From an uncultured bacterium (lineage in GTDB: Bacteria; DRYD01), in assembly GCA_937139605.1 (NCBI GenBank), contig CAKZQG010000004.1:7832-71831 (forward strand): a stretch of 64,000 bases of DNA. The letters are read 5' to 3'. Numbering within the stretch: the stretch's first letter is position 1; the number at the start of each line of letters is the position of its first letter. The notes beneath the pieces are model-generated. The model made no database searches, had not been told where the DNA came from, and saw only the letters and a program-made list of their open reading frames with translations. Made by a program: the position numbers and the translations under genes. Below, one piece after another: positions 9,505-20,800 of the stretch.

Positions 9505-11742
9505 TTATAAAGATAATTGAGAAAAATCGGCAAATTTTATAGTTAATAAGAATGCATAATAAAGAGAAAGTATTCTATTTAATCTTTTTTCTTTATTTTC
9601 AACCATTATCATTACATTATTAAAATAATTATCAACAATTTTAGCTAATCCTTTAATAAATTCAAAAGCTTCAGTATAATTAGACTTAATTATACTCTTT
9701 ATATAAGATTCTTTATTATTTTCAATATAATCAATCAATTCAAATTCAAAATTATTATCAAATAACTCTTTATTTACTTTAATAAAATCCACTTCTTCTG
9801 GGTAATCTATTATATCTATATTACTATATTTTCGATAAATATATTTAAAAATAGAATCTTCTTTTATTTCAATATTCTTAAAATAATCTAAAAAGATAAT
9901 ATTTTTTAGCCTTTTAGAAAGAAAAGCAACAGTTTTTATCATTTCAAAATCTTTATCAGAAATCCCAGTAATAAATTCTAAAATTTCAATTCCTTGTTTA
10001 TAATTATGAAACAATATATGTAAAACACTTCTAATATAATCATATTTAAAATTTTCTAGCTTCAAATTTTCTTCTACTCTACTAAAGAAAAACTCTTTTA
10101 AATCTTTTAAAATTGTGCTAAAAGGTACAATTACTTCAATTTTATCTGAATAATTCTTATCTCTTAATAAAGAATAAGAATATTTAAAAATATTTTCAAG
10201 ATTTAAAGGTAATCTAAAGTGATGTAATAATAAAATAAGTTGAGCAAAAGTTCTTTTAAGAGCAAAAGGATCTTTTGAAGCTGAGATCTTAAACCCAATA
10301 GAATAAAATGCTATAAGAGTATCAATTCTATCAGAAATTCCAACAATAATTCCTGGATAATCCGAAGGGAATTTAGGATTTTCTAAAGAATCAGGCAAAT
10401 AATGCTCATATATAGCATTAGCTACTGATTCTTCTTCCCCTTGCTTTAAAGCAATATATTTACCAATAACCCCTTGTAAATTAGGGAATTCAAAAACAAT
10501 TTTAGTATCCCTATCAGCTTTACATAAATGCGCAGCCTTTATTATATTATCCTTAATTTTATTATCACTTATTAACAAATCAGAAATATATATTGCAATA
10601 TTTTTTATTCTTATAGTTTTATCATACAAAGATCCCAATTTTTCATAAAAAGCTATATTTTTTAACTTAGGTACTCTTGAAGCTAATGGAATTTTTTCAT
10701 CTTCTTCTAATAGATGTAAAGAATCCCTAAACCTTGCTTCTACAACTTTTTTATAATTATAACTTAATATTTCCTTATCTTCTATAAACCCTTCTTTAAA
10801 AACTAAAAAGGAATTAATTATATTTTCGTCCTTTTTAAGTGGAATAAATTTTTGTTGATTAACTATAACATTAAGAATAATTTCATTAGGTAATTCCAGA
10901 TAATCTTCATCAAAACTGCTATCTACCAAAACAGGATACTCATACATATAAACCAATAAATCTATAAAATCTTCATCAAAAATAGCATTAACTTCATTTT
11001 TTAATTCGTATTTATTTATACTATCAAGGATAATATTCTTTCTTTCATGTGGAAAAACAATAACCCCCGCTTCTCTTAAAATTTCATTATATTTACTAAC
11101 ATCCCTAATCCTTAAAGGCTTATTATTAAATATCCTATGCCCATAAGTATTATAAGTAGTTTTTAAATTTAAGATATTAAACTCAATTAATTCATTATCT
11201 AATATAACTACAACCCATCTAATAGGTCTTATAAATCTAACTTTTTTATCATACCAATACATTGATTTTTCAAACCTAAAAGAATTAATAAATTTATTAA
11301 CTAATTCACTTAAAATTTCTTTAATATGTTTAGATTCTTGTTCTAATTTATAAAAAACATATTCTTTATCAGCTATTTTTTTTATTTCTATTCCTTCTAT
11401 TTCTTTTAAAATAATATCTTTATTATTATAGTTTAAAGTATTAAAATCAATGCCTACACTTTTCAAGAATCCAATTAATTCATTAGTAATATTTCCGTTA
11501 ACATCGAAAGCTCTACTAAGAGGAGGTCCTTTTTTTTCTATGAAAAACTTCTCCTGATACTCACTAACATTACCCAATATAAATCCTATTCTCCTGTTTG
11601 TTAATATATAATCTATATCTTTATAAACTAAACGATATTCTTTTAATAAGCTTGGTAGAAAATTCAGCATCTGATTATATATATCCTTACATTGACTAGC
11701 AGGTAAATCTTCTACTCCTATTTCTACTAATAAATTTCTCAT
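9505..11742 (-). CDS. glyS: Glycyl-tRNA synthetase beta subunit
   Basis: A 745-residue beta subunit of the alpha2-beta2 type glycyl-tRNA synthetase, which charges tRNA-Gly. It opens with LLVEIGVEDLPASQ, the family signature, and carries the internal CKADRDTKIVFEFPNLQG segment, YLPDSLENPKFPSDYPGIIV and RIDTLIAFYSIGFKISASKDPFALKR, all typical of GlyS. The length is slightly longer than the usual about 690 residues. The catalytic alpha subunit gene (glyQ) is normally immediately upstream but is not here; metK lies there instead, so glyQ must be elsewhere. The downstream glycosyltransferase starts 5 bases after the stop. Confidence 0.95.
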   Translation of the reverse strand: MRNLLVEIGVEDLPASQCKDIYNQMLNFLPSLLKEYRLVYKDIDYILTNRRIGFILGNVSEYQEKFFIEKKGPPLSRAFDVNGNITNELIGFLKSVGIDFNTLNYNNKDIILKEIEGIEIKKIADKEYVFYKLEQESKHIKEILSELVNKFINSFRFEKSMYWYDKKVRFIRPIRWVVVILDNELIEFNILNLKTTYNTYGHRIFNNKPLRIRDVSKYNEILREAGVIVFPHERKNIILDSINKYELKNEVNAIFDEDFIDLLVYMYEYPVLVDSSFDEDYLELPNEIILNVIVNQQKFIPLKKDENIINSFLVFKEGFIEDKEILSYNYKKVVEARFRDSLHLLEEDEKIPLASRVPKLKNIAFYEKLGSLYDKTIRIKNIAIYISDLLISDNKIKDNIIKAAHLCKADRDTKIVFEFPNLQGVIGKYIALKQGEEESVANAIYEHYLPDSLENPKFPSDYPGIIVGISDRIDTLIAFYSIGFKISASKDPFALKRTFAQLILLLHHFRLPLNLENIFKYSYSLLRDKNYSDKIEVIVPFSTILKDLKEFFFSRVEENLKLENFKYDYIRSVLHILFHNYKQGIEILEFITGISDKDFEMIKTVAFLSKRLKNIIFLDYFKNIEIKEDSIFKYIYRKYSNIDIIDYPEEVDFIKVNKELFDNNFEFELIDYIENNKESYIKSIIKSNYTEAFEFIKGLAKIVDNYFNNVMIMVENKEKRLNRILSLYYAFLLTIKFADFSQLSL

Positions 11743-11840
11743 AATAAAATCTAATGGATTCCTTTACTTATTAACTATTATTGATTTTCTACTTTTTTAA
11801 TAATAATTTTTTTTATAAGATAGAGATTTTTTGTACTTTT

Positions 11841-13088
11841 TTAAACACTATTTTTTATACTAAAAAAATCTTTTAATTTTTCACTTAAATCGATTTTCTC
11901 CCAATTAAGATTTAAATCTTTTCTACCAAAATGCCCATAAGCAGATAATGGAGTATATTCAACGTTAAATAAATCAAAATTCTTTATAATACCTCCAGGG
12001 GTTAAATCACATAACTCTTTAATAGCTTGTACTATTTTAGATTCCTCTAAAGTAGAAGTATTAAAAGTATTAATATAAATAGATACGGGATTTTCTTCAC
12101 CAATAACATAAGCTAATTGGACTTCTACTTTTTTAGCTAAATTAGATTTAACAATATTTTTAGCAATATAGCGCGCCATATAAGCTCCACTTCTATCAAC
12201 TTTAGTAGGATCTTTACCAGAAAAAGAGCCTCCACCATGTGCATAACCACCATAAGTATCTACAATAACCTTTCTACCAGTTAATCCACTATCAGCTCTA
12301 GGACCACCTATAACAAATCTTCCAGTAGGATTTATATGAATTCTCGTTTTATCTTTATCAAAAAAGTTTTTATTTAATTGATTTTCTTGAATAAATTCAT
12401 CTAAAACAGGTTCTATAACAACAGAAATTATATCATCAACTAAAACCTTATAAGGAATCCCATCTTTATGTTGAGAAGATAAAACAATATCAGTAAGAAA
12501 AGTTGGTTTATTATCTTGATAGTATATACTTACTTGAGTTTTTCCATCGGGTCCCAAGTAATCTAATATTTTTTGTTTTCTTACCTGAGATAACCTATAA
12601 GCCAATCTATGGGCTAATAAAATAGGAGCAGGCATTAGTTCTTTAGTTTCATTACAAGCAAAACCAAACATCATTCCCTGATCTCCAGCTCCAAAGCGAG
12701 TATCATCAGATATATCCTCTTTATCTCTAATTTCTTTAGGATTTTCAACACCTATTGATATATCAGGAGATTGCGGATCTATTGAAGTAATGACTGCTAT
12801 ATAATCTGGATCATATCCCCAAGTAATATCATATCCTATATCCTTAATAGTATTTCTAACAACTAATGGAATATTAACAAAAGATTTGGAAGTAATCTGA
12901 CCTACTAAAAGGCAGCCACCAGTGAATACTATAGTTTCAACAGCTACTCTTGAAAATTCCTTATATTTTCTATTATTTTTTCTATCTTCTTGTAAGTAAG
13001 CATCTAAAATTGCATCAGATATTCTATCAGCTACCTTATCAGGATGTCCTTCAGTAACTGATTCTGAAGTAAAAACATATTCTTTCAT
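11841..13088 (-). CDS. metK: S-adenosylmethionine synthetase
   Basis: A 415-residue enzyme that makes S-adenosylmethionine from methionine and ATP. Visible signatures are FTSESVTEGHPDKVADRISD at the N-terminus, GAGDQGMMFGFA in the middle, and GGYAHGGGSFSGKDPTKVDR followed by SGAYMARYIAK. Length is close to the family's usual 380-415. It has its own Shine-Dalgarno (GGAAGGAGAAG) and is separated from the DUF948-like gene by 88 bases. No SAM riboswitch is recognisable in that gap. SAM made here would supply the several methyltransferases in the window. Confidence 0.97.
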   Translation of the reverse strand: MKEYVFTSESVTEGHPDKVADRISDAILDAYLQEDRKNNRKYKEFSRVAVETIVFTGGCLLVGQITSKSFVNIPLVVRNTIKDIGYDITWGYDPDYIAVITSIDPQSPDISIGVENPKEIRDKEDISDDTRFGAGDQGMMFGFACNETKELMPAPILLAHRLAYRLSQVRKQKILDYLGPDGKTQVSIYYQDNKPTFLTDIVLSSQHKDGIPYKVLVDDIISVVIEPVLDEFIQENQLNKNFFDKDKTRIHINPTGRFVIGGPRADSGLTGRKVIVDTYGGYAHGGGSFSGKDPTKVDRSGAYMARYIAKNIVKSNLAKKVEVQLAYVIGEENPVSIYINTFNTSTLEESKIVQAIKELCDLTPGGIIKNFDLFNVEYTPLSAYGHFGRKDLNLNWEKIDLSEKLKDFFSIKNSV

Positions 13089-13176
13089 TTCTCACTTCTC
13101 CTTCCAATTAGTTTATTTAATAATATTATTTATTATATACTTCAACAAAAATAAGAAAAATCCCTTTAAATAATAT

Positions 13177-13602
13177 CTAGCTACCATTTTTAGGATTTTT
13201 ATTATCTGATTTTAAGTTTTTAGTATCAGAAGATTTAACCATTTTTTTTACAAAATCAACTATAACAAAAATAGAATTAGAAGCTATTTTTTGGGTATTA
13301 TCGATTAATAATCTTATATTTTTAGTAACAAAATTAATATCTTCTGTGATATTACCAACATTATTAGTTATTCTCTTAGCGTTAGAAGTGACTTCAGTTA
13401 TATTATATAATATAGGCTTTGAATTTTCCATAATTTCTTGTAGTTTTTTTAAAGTATTATTAGTTTCATCAACAACTGTTATTAACTTATCTAACTTTGA
13501 ATTCAAATTATTTATAAAATTAACAATAACAAAGATCAAAAATATTAAAGGTATAATAATAATAAGTGAAATTATTAAAATAATTGTAGTATTAATATCC
13601 AT
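13177..13602 (-). CDS. DUF948-like membrane-anchored coiled-coil protein
   Basis: A 141-residue protein with one strongly hydrophobic N-terminal helix (about residues 7-30), followed by an alpha-helical, Asn/Thr-rich segment with heptad-like spacing and a short charged tail. This resembles the DUF948 (YtxG-like) envelope proteins of Gram-positive bacteria, in which the helical part carries repeated V/I positions. Function is unknown. A TGA-free overlapping plus-strand frame exists but is a composition shadow. It lies between metK and the zinc-ribbon gene with the same orientation. Confidence 0.6.
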   Translation of the reverse strand: MDINTTIILIISLIIIIPLIFLIFVIVNFINNLNSKLDKLITVVDETNNTLKKLQEIMENSKPILYNITEVTSNAKRITNNVGNITEDINFVTKNIRLLIDNTQKIASNSIFVIVDFVKKMVKSSDTKNLKSDNKNPKNGS

Positions 13603-13683
13603 TTAAAATTACACTCCTTTTTATAATTAATTAAAATTTTATTGATTTTTTTAAATTTATTTTGAATTATTAAGATTTTTAAA

Positions 13684-14244
13684 TTACCATTCATCTTCTT
13701 CATCGTATTTTTTATATATTTTTGAATATTCTTCAAAATTTTCAAATTCTGTTATAGGTAATCCGCAACTTGGGCATTCTTCTAGTCTTTTTAATCTCTC
13801 AATTTCAATAATTTCTCCACAATTAGGGCATAATACTAAATCATCCTCACTAACTAAATATTCTTCATTTTCAGAAAACATATCATCAGTTGAATCTTCT
13901 TCTTCTAAATCCAATTCATATATATCTTCCATTTCTAAATCATCTAAACTAAACTCTTCTTCTTGGAATTCATCCTCATCAGTTTTTTTAGATGTATTTT
14001 TTTTAGAGTTTATATTTTTTGTATTTTCAATAGTTTCTTGCTCAATTTCCCCTTTTTTTCTATTTTTTTTAGAATTATTAAAATTATTGTTTTTTATATC
14101 TGAGAACTCTTGAGTTTGTAAAATATCGTTATTTTCTAATTCTTCTGGATTTTCAGATATTTTTTTGTCAGTATTTTGTTTAATAGATTTCTTTTTAAGT
14201 TTTCCATTATTATTATCGTGAGTTAATTTACTTTTTTTAGGCAT
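13684..14244 (-). CDS. Acidic low-complexity protein with C-terminal zinc ribbon
   Basis: A 186-residue hydrophilic protein. Residues 1-90 are Lys/Asn/Ser-rich and look disordered. The middle is highly acidic (DDLEMEDIYELDLEEEDS). The C-terminus has a CPNCGE...CPSCGLP zinc-ribbon pair separated by about 18 residues. The Shine-Dalgarno AAGGGGGAG supports the annotated start. Such charged zinc-ribbon proteins often bind RNA polymerase or nucleic acid, but nothing shows a specific role. It overlaps neither neighbour and ends 82 bases before the DUF948-like gene. Confidence 0.65.
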   Translation of the reverse strand: MPKKSKLTHDNNNGKLKKKSIKQNTDKKISENPEELENNDILQTQEFSDIKNNNFNNSKKNRKKGEIEQETIENTKNINSKKNTSKKTDEDEFQEEEFSLDDLEMEDIYELDLEEEDSTDDMFSENEEYLVSEDDLVLCPNCGEIIEIERLKRLEECPSCGLPITEFENFEEYSKIYKKYDEEDEW

Positions 14245-14275
14245 TTAAAATCTCCCCCTTACCTACTAAAATTAA

Positions 14276-14953
14276 TTAATATTTTATTTTATTAATTATT
14301 CTTTTTATTTTTTCAACATTTTGAATAATATTTCCTTTATATAAAAAAGAAGAAATAACTATATAATTAGCCCCAGCTTTTATTATTTTTTCTATATTTT
14401 CATCATTAACTCCTCCATCTACACTTATAAATACATCCCCCCAATCTTTTATTATTTCTTTTACTAATGATATTTTAAATAGCATATTTTCAATAAATTT
14501 TTGTCCAAAGAACCCCGGATCTACTGTCATAACTAAAACGTTATCAATATACCCCTTTAAATATTTTAGAAATCCAACATCAGTTACAGGATTCACAGCT
14601 ACCCCTACTTTAACATCCAAATTCTTACTATATATAATATTCTTTATATTTTCTATAAACCTAAAAGGAAACTTAATAACCTCTATGTGAAAATTTATCA
14701 TATTTATATATTCAATAATTTCTTCTATATAAATTTCAGGATTATTAACCATTAAATGAACATCTAATGGTAATTTAGTTATATTCTTTATTTTTTTAAC
14801 AATAGATGTTCCAAAAGTTATATTAGGTACAAAATTCCCATCCATAACATCTAAATGTAAATAATCAATATCTGATTTCTCGGTTTCCTTTATCAATTTT
14901 TCAAGATTATAAAAATCCCCCGCTATTATTGAAGCACTTAATTTAATACCCAT
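14276..14953 (-). CDS. rpe: Ribulose-phosphate 3-epimerase
   Basis: A 225-residue TIM-barrel enzyme that interconverts ribulose 5-phosphate and xylulose 5-phosphate in the pentose phosphate pathway. Signatures are SASIIAGDF, an LHLDVMDGNFVPNITFG metal/catalytic motif, DVHLMV, VMTVDPGFFGQKF and ISVDGGVN near the phosphate site. Length is normal. The more common SPSILSADF opening is modified to SASIIAGDF. A transaldolase of the same pathway is encoded at 47567-48688. It is divergently oriented from the peptidase at 15176, across 222 bases that presumably hold both promoters. Confidence 0.95.
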   Translation of the reverse strand: MGIKLSASIIAGDFYNLEKLIKETEKSDIDYLHLDVMDGNFVPNITFGTSIVKKIKNITKLPLDVHLMVNNPEIYIEEIIEYINMINFHIEVIKFPFRFIENIKNIIYSKNLDVKVGVAVNPVTDVGFLKYLKGYIDNVLVMTVDPGFFGQKFIENMLFKISLVKEIIKDWGDVFISVDGGVNDENIEKIIKAGANYIVISSFLYKGNIIQNVEKIKRIINKIKY

Positions 14954-15175
14954 AATTCTTTAAAATTCTATTTTAATTAAAATTTGTTTAACCAGCTTTT
15001 AACTCTTGGTTTTAATATTTTTATTTAAAAATATTAAAAATCCTTCTAAAAATTTCTTATAAATAAAATTTTATTCATAAATTAACAATCTATTAACATT
15101 ATTTTTACATTTTATTAATATTTTTCAATTAAATTAAAATAAAAAAGAAGATATTATTTAAAGTGAGGTAAAAAT

Positions 15176-15724
15176 ATGAGAGAAATTTCCAATAAAATAG
15201 AAAATAAAATAAATATTATTAATCAAAAATTTGAAAATATAAATAACAAAATGTCAGAAATAGATACCAAATTTGAATCAATATTCAATAAAGTAGTAAA
15301 TCAAAATCAAAATAATACGAAAACCCAAAATGATATAGAGAGCTTATTAAGAATGCTAAACACAAATAATAATTCAGTTTTTAGTAGTTCTCTAAATAAT
15401 TTTAGGAATGATAGTATAATAGAATTTAGAGGTTTTAAAATGAGAGCAGATGTTGCAGCAAAGTTTATAAAATTAGAGGAAATGATAAAACAAGAGTTCC
15501 CAGGTAGGCAAATAATAATAACATCTGGGATGGATGGGCAGCATATGCCAGGTAGTAAACACTATGAAGGAAAAGCTATAGATTTTGTTGTAGAACCATT
15601 AACTATTGAAGAATCAAAAAAAATAGAAGAATTAGCTAAAAAAGCAGGTTTTGATGTATATAATGAATATATATACGATAGTCCATATAAAACAGGCCCA
15701 CATATGCACATCCAAATCCCATAA
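15176..15724 (+). CDS. Putative M15-family peptidase with N-terminal coiled coil
   Basis: A 182-residue protein. Residues 1-65 are Asn/Lys-rich with coiled-coil periodicity. The C-terminal domain has the zinc-binding pattern of M15/VanX-like peptidases: GSKHYEGKAIDFV (His and Asp ligands) and a final PHMHIQIP. The ribosome site GTGAGG lies 7 bases before the ATG. Family members trim D-Ala peptides or other wall peptides. There is no signal peptide, so the site of action is uncertain; a phage-like or flagellar-lumen lysin is also possible. It is the only plus-strand gene in the first 45 kb. Confidence 0.7.
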   Translation: MREISNKIENKINIINQKFENINNKMSEIDTKFESIFNKVVNQNQNNTKTQNDIESLLRMLNTNNNSVFSSSLNNFRNDSIIEFRGFKMRADVAAKFIKLEEMIKQEFPGRQIIITSGMDGQHMPGSKHYEGKAIDFVVEPLTIEESKKIEELAKKAGFDVYNEYIYDSPYKTGPHMHIQIP

Positions 15725-16038
15725 TATATATAAAAAACAAAACACTCGGATAATTTCTAATATTAACACCATTATCTGTGTTGTATATCTTTTAATTACT
15801 TCTTCTACTTTAGCTGTTATAATTGAAAATAATAGTTTTAAATGGCGTTATTACTTCTTCTACCAAAATAATTTATATTAACACAGGCAAAATTTATAAT
15901 TCTAATTTCTAAAAAATCAATTTTATTTATTTTATATTTATTTTATAATCTCATATTGAAAATTAACTAAATTTTTATTGTTTTTATCAAACTCTATTCC
16001 TAATAAATATATTTTTTCATAACTTAAATATTTTTTAT

Positions 16039-16074
16039 ATTTACATACAACTTCGGAAATACTTTCCTCGTTGT
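16039..16074 (-). repeat. Hairpin insertion element E1 (36 bp)
   Basis: Read on the minus strand it starts ACAACGA, has inner stem GGAAA-GTA-TTTCC, then GAA, then GTTGT and a tail ATGTAAAT. The outer arms ACAAC/GTTGT differ from the usual ATAAC/GTTAT but remain complementary. The empty site in copy 2 is 21349/21350. It is flanked by TA on both sides and adds 12 residues in frame. Confidence 0.8.
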
Positions 16075-16148
16075 AGTATTCTTTTTCTTTAATTTGTTTT
16101 AAAGCTTTCCCTTTTTCTCTTTCATTCTCTAACACCTTAAACTCCATT

Positions 16149-16169
16149 ATAACGAAAGTTATATGAAAT
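16149..16169 (+). repeat. Hairpin insertion element E2 (21 bp, minimal form)
   Basis: Starts ATAACGA and ends GTTATATGAAAT, with only AA between; it lacks the inner stem. The empty site in copy 2 is 21423/21424. It adds 7 residues (FHITFVI in context) immediately before the EFK strand of the nuclease motif. The same insertion is present in copy 3 (22956). Confidence 0.8.
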
Positions 16170-16779
16170 ATATACACTACTTTTTTATCCACTACCATTG
16201 TTAAATCTATCCTCCCTTTTGATGTATTATCCTCTATTATTACATTCAATCCCGTTGTATATATCATACTAAATACCGCTATTACATAACTATATTCTTC
16301 TTTTAAATACATATAACTTATTGCACTTATTAATATCTCTATTTGCTCTTTTAACTCCTCTATCTTTTCTGTTTTTAATATCTCTATTATTTTCTCTGCT
16401 ATTACATTTACCTTTGATTTCTGTTTTACTAAATTATACAATATATCTCTATTAAATGATACTCTTACTTCTTTATTCGGAAATCCTAACTCAAACAATA
16501 TCCCATTTTCACTTACCTTATAATCCTTTATCGTTAAGTACCCACTTTGAAACATTATTGCTTCTATCTCTATTTCTTCTACATCAAATTTATTTAATAA
16601 ACTCTCATCTGCTTTTATCCCTTCTAATTCCACTATATTATACTCCTTTTGTTTTATTAACTTTATTAAAAAACTTGGTGTTCCCGTTTCATACCAGTAA
16701 TTCCTTATCTCTTTTTTATCTAAATATAACAACACATCAAACGGATTATACACTTTATTAGATAAAAAATATATCCGTT

Positions 16780-16814
16780 ATAACGAAACGCAGTATGCGT
16801 GAGTTATATGAAAT
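16780..16814 (+). repeat. Hairpin insertion element E3 (35 bp), first of a tandem pair
   Basis: Starts ATAACGA, inner stem ACGCA-GTA-TGCGT, then GA and GTTATATGAAAT. The empty site in copy 2 is 22031/22032. It joins directly to E4 through a shared TA. Confidence 0.85.
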
Positions 16815-16848
16815 ATAACGAACACAGTATGTGTGAGTTATATGAAAT
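16815..16848 (+). repeat. Hairpin insertion element E4 (34 bp), second of a tandem pair
   Basis: Starts ATAACGA, inner stem ACACA-GTA-TGTGT, then GA and GTTATATGAAAT. Compared with E3 the stem has changed on both sides and stays paired. The sense frame through it meets a TAA, ending the upstream coding piece. Confidence 0.85.
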
Positions 16849-17524
16849 ATACCATTCTTTTATTTCTTCTAAATTTACATCTTTTAAATACTCTTTAAAA
16901 TAATATTCTAATTCTTCTTGTGTATATCCACATATATCTCCATACCTCCTATCTAATGATATATCCTTTAGCTGATTTAATCCGCTAAACAGTGATACTT
17001 TTGCAAATTTTGAAACCCCCGTTACCAGCACAAATCTTATATATTTATCTAAAGCTTTTAATACTGAATAAAATCCTTTTAATATCTCTCTTACCTCATA
17101 TACTCCTTTCTTATCTATTAAATCCAATATCGGTTTATCGTACTCATCTATTAATATTACTACCTGCTTTCCTATTTTCTTAGCTATATGTTCTATCAAG
17201 AATCTCCAATTTATATATACACTTAAATTCCTTTTTATTTTATAGTCATATATCTCTGAATACTTTAATATTACTGAATATATTTGCTCTTTTAGTAAAT
17301 TCTTATTTAATATTTGAATTTCTCCAAAATCTACTCTTACTACTGGATACCTTTCACTCCAATCCCATTTATCCTCTATGTATAATCCTTTAAATAATTC
17401 CTTTTTCCCTTCATATAAATATTCTATTGTTGATAATAATAACGACTTCCCGAATCGTCTTGGCCTACTTAAAAATATATATTTACAACTACTTAATAAT
17501 TCATATATATACTTTGTTTTATCT

Positions 17525-17558
17525 ATAACGAAGGCGTAAGCCTAATGTTATATGAAAT
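17525..17558 (+). repeat. Hairpin insertion element E5 (34 bp)
   Basis: Starts ATAACGA, inner stem AGGC-GTAA-GCCT, then AAT and GTTATATGAAAT. The empty site is 22707/22708 in copy 2, and copy 3 is also empty here. Its 34 bases shift the frame near the start of copy 1. Confidence 0.85.
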
Positions 17559-17728
17559 ACATATATGTAATTGTTTGTTATTAATTTCTTAAAATCACTA
17601 ATACCAATTGGTAATCTCTTCATAAAAACCCCCTTTTAAATAAGCATTTTCTAAATTAATATTTAAATTAATTTAAAATATAATCCTGTTTTTTCTTAGG
17701 AATTTTCAGGAATTAGAAGAAAATCTAT

Positions 17729-17766
17729 AAAAAATATAAAAAAAATATAGGGGCATTAATGGCCCC
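17729..17766 (-). terminator. Rho-independent terminator of the PilX-like gene
   Basis: On the minus strand a GGGGC/GCCCC stem (17766-17762 with 17754-17750) with a 7-base loop is followed by a long T-rich tract (17749-17729, including a run of eight T). It lies about 60 bases after the stop at 17825. The GC-rich stem is conspicuous in this AT-rich sequence. Confidence 0.85.
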
Positions 17767-17824
17767 TTATTTCTTGTTTTATTTCCTTTTGTTTTTTATT
17801 ATAAAATCTTTTTTATTATAAAAT

Positions 17825-20800
17825 CTATTTACTTATGACGCTTTCTTGTCTATATAAAACAGGCACTAAAGTTATTACACTACCTGCTAATAAATTTACA
17901 TCTATACTATTCAAATCAAAGAAAAATGTAGTATTTTTAACACCTTTTATATTAACATTACCACTATTAGTTATCTTAGTGTTTCCTACAATTAGATTTC
18001 CTTGAAACAATAAATTATTAGTAGTTCCAGTTTTAGCTTTTAGATTATTCCCCACGAATACCATACCTTGCAACTTCACATCCCTTTCACTAAACCCACT
18101 TGATGCTAATAAAGAGGAAGTTATACTAGGGCTATCTTTAAGATTATTTAGTGCACCGGAATAACTAGCTCGATTAGGATTATTACCGACAAAATTTTTA
18201 TACAAAAATGGAAAATAATTTGAATTTGGTTGAGGATTATCAGAAATTGGTAAGTTATTATTCCATCCCTTTTGATTTAAAACATTTAAATAAGAATTAT
18301 ATAATCCATCTAACCTACCCTTAGCAAAATCTTTTGATTTTGTATAAACTCCATCTCTATTTGTAACAGTATCCCAAATCTTATTACTTCCAATAACATC
18401 TTCTATAATTTTGGGATCTTTTTGAAGAAAAGCTGTTGTTATCCATGCCAACTTTGCCATAGTAAAATTCTCACTACCATCATTAGCAGTACCATCAATA
18501 GAATCAAGTAATACTAAAGCAGCATCTTTATTCATTGTTAGAGTTGATGAGTAATTAGCTCCATTTCCGCTAACAATCAAAGTAACATCTGATGTACTAT
18601 CGTCCTTTTTTTTTCCATATAATTTTATTGTATATCCATTTACATTGTAAAATATCAACAAATGGGAATTAGTATAATCATCATATTGTGGATTTCCATC
18701 CCATAATCCATAACTAGAACTAGGGGGATTATTAGGATCTATATTTTTCCCTTTATATCTATATATTTGTCCATTTAATTTGTTATCTCCCCATTTACTA
18801 TTTATAATAGCTTTATAATTATCTTTTATTTTAAATTTTATTTTAAATCTATTAGTACTCGAGTTAGCTCCCCACATAATATCAAAATTCAATACTTCTT
18901 CTTCCCCCCAAAAAGAACTAATTTCAGTTTCAGAATCCCATTTTTTGCGATCGAATAGATATTGAAAAGCAGTATTGTATTTATTATTACTAATTTGATT
19001 ATTATTACCTTTTGTTATTCTTATATTAGGAGTATTATTTGTAGAACCAGTAGCCCAATTTACCAAAGAATAAGCCAACATTTGATCAAACCAATTTAAA
19101 TCCTGTATATTATAGCTAAGCGGATTTATATAAAGATCATTATCAACAATCAAAGCTAATTTATTATCAGAAGATTTCACTTGATCAAATCTTACCACCA
19201 TAGAACCAGATTTTAAAGTATTAGTATCTAAAATTGATATATCATTACCATTATAATTTACCCATTTATAAATAACGGTTCCAGTAGTAGGATCAGTAAA
19301 ACCATATCTATAAGGATAAAAAGCATCGCCATTGTTGGTATAATCTACGGTATAATCTACTGCAAAAGCATTACTAACTGTTGAAGGATTAGAAGGATCA
19401 TCATTAAGGATAGCAAAAGTTCCTTGTCCCTTAATCACCCCATCAATAGCAACAACTAGGTTTTCACCATACACAATAGAACCCTGATTACCTCCTAAAA
19501 ATATTTGAACATTTTTATTAGCAAAATATTTCTCGGAATCGCTATCATTAACTTTTCCAAAGCTACTTACAAAAAAGAAATTATTATTGCCAGTTGAGTC
19601 TGAAATTATTTTAACGTTATTATTTATTTTTATTTGATATTCATCTATATTTATATCATTTGGAAAAGAGTATCCTGGTGGTAAAGTCACACCTGGATTT
19701 ATTCCATCACTAAGACTACTTACATTAATGCTATCTAAAGCATTTTGTACGTCTGTAATACTCATAGTAGAAGGAAAATAAACAACTTTCTTAGAATCTA
19801 CAAATATATAATATCCAGCCGGCAAGGTTACATAATTATTAGGATCACTAAATTTACTTTTAACTAAATTAGCTAAAGAATCCCTAATTTTGGAAGTATT
19901 AGCATTCTTATCTTTAAAAGAAACATCAGCTTTTATAGCACTTTCAACTGTATTTTCTCTACCTTGACCCAACAGAGAATTATTAGGATCTTGAGGATCG
20001 TTTATTTTTGTATAATTAGTACCGTCAAAAGATAATCCATTTCCACTATCCTGTTTTACAATTAACGATCCATTTATAGGAGCATCTTGGTTATTAGTCA
20101 ATTTAAAAAGGGTTTGTTTAGATGGATTATTTTGAGAATCCCTTAGTGTTATATTAAAATTTTTAGCAATTAACTTATTAGTAGTAGCATTATCAGAAAT
20201 AGAAAAAATATTATTTGTAGTATCAATAGTCATAGTTCCATTAGCATAAGCAGAAGCACTTAATAAGCCTCCATTAGTTAGTTTTTGATCAACATATCTA
20301 ACTACATACCTATTAGTATTAGGAACTTTAGAATAACCCATTGCCATTAACAACACCGTATATTTATTAGCATTCCTATACCCATTTATACCCGTTATAT
20401 CAACATCATTATTAGCATTATTAACTGACGTATACAGCGGATAACTAATACCACTAATATTTGGATAATTTACATTATTACTAAAATTAAAATTTATTCT
20501 ATTATTATTAAAATAATTAAAATTTATTCTATTATTATTAAAATAATTAAAATTTATTCTATTATTATTAAAATTAACAGCTACTGCATTAGCATCATCT
20601 TTTTTATAAGTATTAGAAGAACCAGTATTATTACCAAAGAAAAGAATAGCACCGCTATCTGTTAAATTCCTATTCCTCGGACTTATCACCAACGCCACCA
20701 TAATTTTACTCGGAGAACCAACAACATTGAAATATCTATTAAAATTATTATTAATAGTTGAATCATTACTTATTACAATTTTATCTTTCAAATTCAATAC

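Larger units (their letters stand above)
15938..17623 (-). pseudogene. AAA-ATPase/PD-(D/E)XK protein, copy 1, interrupted by five hairpin elements
   Basis: This is a broken paralogue of the intact gene at 21240-22772 and begins with ATG at 17623-17621. The N-terminal piece has RPRRFGKSLLLST. The middle has VVILIDEYDKPI (Walker B). The C-terminal has GRIDLTMVVDKK and EFKV of the nuclease fold. Five short insertions relative to copy 2 are visible. A 34-base one (17525-17558) shifts the frame after about 20 residues. A tandem pair (16780-16848, 69 bases) keeps frame but brings a TAA. A 21-base one (16149-16169) adds 7 residues next to EFKV. A 36-base one (16039-16074) adds 12 residues near the C-terminus. 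Without the inserts the gene aligns end to end with copy 2. Family members are large paralogous sets of unknown role, often called AAA-ATPase_like plus PDDEXK_9. Confidence 0.85.

Noticed and set aside
13089-13176. SAM riboswitch before metK
   Set aside because: No paired arms or conserved core were found in this short AT-rich gap.
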